Shown here: positions 63,991 through 64,000 of the stretch, piece by piece
How positions within the stretch are numbered: position 1 is the first letter of the stretch
How the letters are laid out: each line of letters opens with the position of its first letter
Assembly (NCBI GenBank): GCA_030280995.1
Contig: JASXTE010000007.1
Location: 6,640,001 to 6,704,000, forward strand
From: Hemileia vastatrix
Taxonomy: Eukaryota > Basidiomycota > Pucciniomycetes > Pucciniales > Zaghouaniaceae
Direction: 5' to 3'
DNA: 64,000 bases
Position numbers and translations under genes: made by a program
The notes under the pieces: model-generated
Seen by the model: only the letters and a program-made list of their open reading frames with translations
The model's database searches: none
Told to the model about the DNA's origin: nothing

Positions 63991-64000
63991 ATGTCTTCTA
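63991..64000 (+). CDS. E7 gag, first codons only
   Basis: ATGTCTTCTA matches the E5 gag start exactly; the rest lies outside the window. Confidence 0.75.

Larger units (their letters stand above)
62686..64000 (+). mobile_element. E7: family-B element of E5 type, 5' end only
   Basis: The LTR (62686-63816), primer site (63819-63835), leader (CCTGCAAGAGGCTT phrase twice, as in E5) and gag ATG (63991) match E5 closely. It is nested in E6 integrase and continues beyond the window. Confidence 0.9.

Noticed and set aside
1..64000. tRNA or rRNA genes
   Set aside because: No cloverleaf with box A/B-like sequence or rRNA-like stretch was noticed by eye; a covariance search would settle it.

Overview
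The window is an AT-rich block of fungal transposable elements. I see no convincing host gene. Almost every long reading frame belongs to a Ty3/Gypsy LTR retrotransposon. The gag and pol sequences have features typical of basidiomycete elements: a zinc knuckle followed by an RFPDGSFI..SEGQAP..LVR-type stretch, an (F/Y)IDDGGIKGP reverse transcriptase box, and chromodomains of the ILDSRIRKGKLQYLVEW type. Introns of 55-59 bp, strong AT richness and C-to-T decay at TCGA sites fit Pucciniomycotina, perhaps a rust fungus. The host assignment is inference.

Layout. E1 (1-~7510, +) is a chromodomain element cut by the left edge; its leader carries ten copies of a small hairpin. A reverse-oriented LTR-like block (~8000-9392) follows, then E2 (9393-17577, -), a decayed family-B element. 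A palindrome-bearing satellite fills 17740-18558 and 27080-31690. It is split by E3 (18559-27079, +), an 8.5-kb chromovirus with paired 776-bp LTRs, a self-priming site, a gag/pol -1 frameshift signal, five TGA stops in pol and a spliced antisense gene for a Zn2Cys6-type protein. E4 (~33040-~54250, +) is a family-B element interrupted twice: by a solo LTR (34710-35887, TSD GGTTG) in its leader and by E5 (41083-51771, -), a nearly intact 10.7-kb family-B element with a 4-bp ACGT TSD inside E4 pol. E6 (~55500-62685, +) is a further family-B copy, cut inside its integrase by E7 (62686-64000, +), whose LTR, primer site and gag start codon are visible before the window ends.

Functionally the window shows stacked insertions: Gag, protease, RT-RNase H and integrase modules in various states of decay. 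E5 is the best-preserved family-B copy, but its gag lacks the zinc knuckle and protease found in E2, E4 and E6.

The most unusual signals are at nucleotide level. A mini-hairpin (CCTC-N6-GAGG or GTC-N6-GAC, followed by TWAACTG or TTTAAACTGG) occurs about 40 times in family B, in coding and non-coding parts, always in one orientation relative to the element. In coding DNA it always reads LxxExKL, and copies sit directly behind the gag and pol stop codons. A second hairpin in the 3' region shows compensatory base changes between copies and has a conserved loop. Both look like selected RNA or DNA structures.
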